Assembly (NCBI GenBank): GCA_017621015.1
Contig: JAGAUC010000088.1
Coordinates: forward strand, 1-7,357
Length of the DNA stretch: 7,357 bases
From: Clostridia bacterium
Lineage (GTDB): Bacteria; Bacillota; Clostridia; Oscillospirales; CAG-272
Direction: 5' to 3'
The stretch's first letter is position 1; every line of letters starts with the position of its first letter. A program made the position numbers and the translations under genes. The notes below the pieces were generated by a model. The model searched no databases. It was not told the DNA's origin and saw only the letters and a program-made list of their open reading frames with translations. Below are positions 6,389 through 7,357 of the stretch, piece by piece.

Positions 6389-7357
6389 TTACTCACAATC
6401 CAGTCCGAAGCGGACAAAGCAGTAGCGGTCGTCAAGATATCCTGTGGATTTTCCGTTCTCCCAGCGGTTCTCGCAGGTGAAGGTGCCGGGGTAGACGTTG
6501 TAGGGCTCGTGCTCGGCGCTGTGAAGCGGACCCAGAAGATTGCGATTGGAGTTGTAGAGGCGAAGCTCAATCTCATTGTTGCCCTCGGTGAGAAGGTCGG
6601 CAAGATCGCAGGATTTGCCGAAGAGAACGGTGTCGGCAAATGTTCCGTTACAGTAGACCTCACAGGTGGCAAACTGTCCCTCGATCTTCAGCACCGTGGG
6701 ATCGCCCGGCTTCCATACGCGGTCAAAGGCCAGGTGGAGATTGCCGGCAAAGAAGGGAAGTCCGTCCTTGATGACGTTTTGGATCTCCACCGTATTCTTG
6801 CTCTTCTGAACGGCAAAATCACCGAAATAGCAGAAGGCACCGCGGCTGAACTGGAATTCGCCCTCGGTGGTCACCGAGAAGTCGCCGAAGAGATAGGTTT
6901 CGGCCAGCTCGGTGTCAAAGGTCAGGCTGGTGGCCAGGCTGTTTGCCTCGTCGCATTCATAGAGAACGTAATACACAAAGTCGCGTTGGAAGTAGTCGAT
7001 CTTATACACGATCTCATTTTCGCCCACCTTCACAAACGGAAGAATATCGGCGGTACGGAAGCCGGCCTCACGCCAGAATTTATCCGAAAGCGTCAGCTCA
7101 TGACCGTTGACGGCGAAGGAGAGGTAGGGCATTTTCTCGCAAGCGACCGAGAGCGAGTCGGGAATCTCGTCCAGCACAAAGCGCTGTTTTATGTAAAGAT
7201 CGCCACGGTAACGCTTATGCAGCAGATCGTCGCGGAGTGCCATCAAGGGAAGCTCATCCGAATAGGAAACGCCGTCAAAGGAGTAACTTACGGCATCGAG
7301 CGTCATCGTGTTTTCGGGCTGCTCCACAAAGCGTACGGTCGCAGGGGGCAGGAAGCA
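6389..7357 (-). CDS. C-terminal part of a tandem paralogous glycoside hydrolase (5' end outside window)
   Basis: The frame stays open to the window edge, so this is the 3' end of a longer gene; 322 residues are visible. They align without large gaps to residues 664-987 of the downstream hydrolase, with well over half of positions identical by eye. Shared blocks include FLPP, ENTMTLD, VSYSFDGV, PLMALRD, FWRE, FRTA, ILPFVK, AETYLFGDF, NVIKDGLPFF, CEVYCNG, NLLGPLH and TYCFVR/RYCFVR. A GTG at 7327 could be taken as a start, but the similarity continues upstream through FLPP to the edge, so it is an internal codon. The visible part is the two galactose-binding-like beta-sandwich modules; the catalytic barrel is expected outside the window, so activity here is inferred only from the paralogue. 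It is followed after 5 bases by that paralogue in the same operon. Confidence 0.85.
   Translation of the reverse strand, partial: CFLPPATVRFVEQPENTMTLDAVSYSFDGVSYSDELPLMALRDDLLHKRYRGDLYIKQRFVLDEIPDSLSVACEKMPYLSFAVNGHELTLSDKFWREAGFRTADILPFVKVGENEIVYKIDYFQRDFVYYVLYECDEANSLATSLTFDTELAETYLFGDFSVTTEGEFQFSRGAFCYFGDFAVQKSKNTVEIQNVIKDGLPFFAGNLHLAFDRVWKPGDPTVLKIEGQFATCEVYCNGTFADTVLFGKSCDLADLLTEGNNEIELRLYNSNRNLLGPLHSAEHEPYNVYPGTFTCENRWENGKSTGYLDDRYCFVRFGLDCE

Noticed and set aside
7325..7327. GTG at 7327 as a true start of the upstream hydrolase
   Set aside because: Similarity to the complete paralogue continues upstream through FLPP to the window edge, so the GTG is internal and the gene is truncated by the window.

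Overview
The window reads as chromosomal DNA from an anaerobic, probably gut-dwelling member of the Clostridia (Firmicutes). The basis is a clostridial-type dapA-dapB-lysA operon behind a lysine riboswitch, strong AAAGGA-type ribosome binding sites, a perfect sigma-A promoter, and an edge palindrome of a kind I associate with Oscillospiraceae-like genomes. The genus cannot be named from this sequence. Every gene I can support lies on the minus strand, so transcription runs from high to low coordinates.

Region 7357 to 3420 is the 3' end of a carbohydrate-degradation operon. It holds the C-terminal third of one large glycoside hydrolase, cut by the window edge, and 5 bases later a complete 987-residue paralogue. 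The complete protein has an N-terminal TIM-barrel resembling family GH106 (alpha-L-rhamnosidase-like), a Rossmann-like middle domain and C-terminal beta-sandwich domains. It has no signal peptide, so it probably acts on imported oligosaccharides in the cytoplasm.

Region 3419 to 3092 is non-coding but dense with signals. An 11-bp perfect inverted repeat looks like the terminator of the hydrolase operon. The consensus promoter TTGACA-17-TATAAT of the next operon overlaps it. A lysine riboswitch (L box) of about 155 nt follows, and then its intrinsic terminator.

Region 3091 to 127 is the lysine/diaminopimelate operon: dapA (4-hydroxy-tetrahydrodipicolinate synthase), dapB (its reductase) and lysA (diaminopimelate decarboxylase), closely spaced and closed by a strong terminator at 120-93. 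DapA and DapB carry out the first two steps after aspartate semialdehyde and LysA the last step to lysine. The enzymes between tetrahydrodipicolinate and meso-diaminopimelate are not in the window. Lysine probably switches the operon off through the riboswitch, and one residue of the E. coli-type lysine site in DapA is changed.

Bases 1-92 hold no gene, only a GC-rich palindrome at the edge that looks like part of a dispersed repeat. No mobile element, CRISPR array, tRNA or rRNA was seen. I found no clearly undescribed system. The points most worth checking are the promoter-within-terminator arrangement and the tandem GH106-like enzymes.
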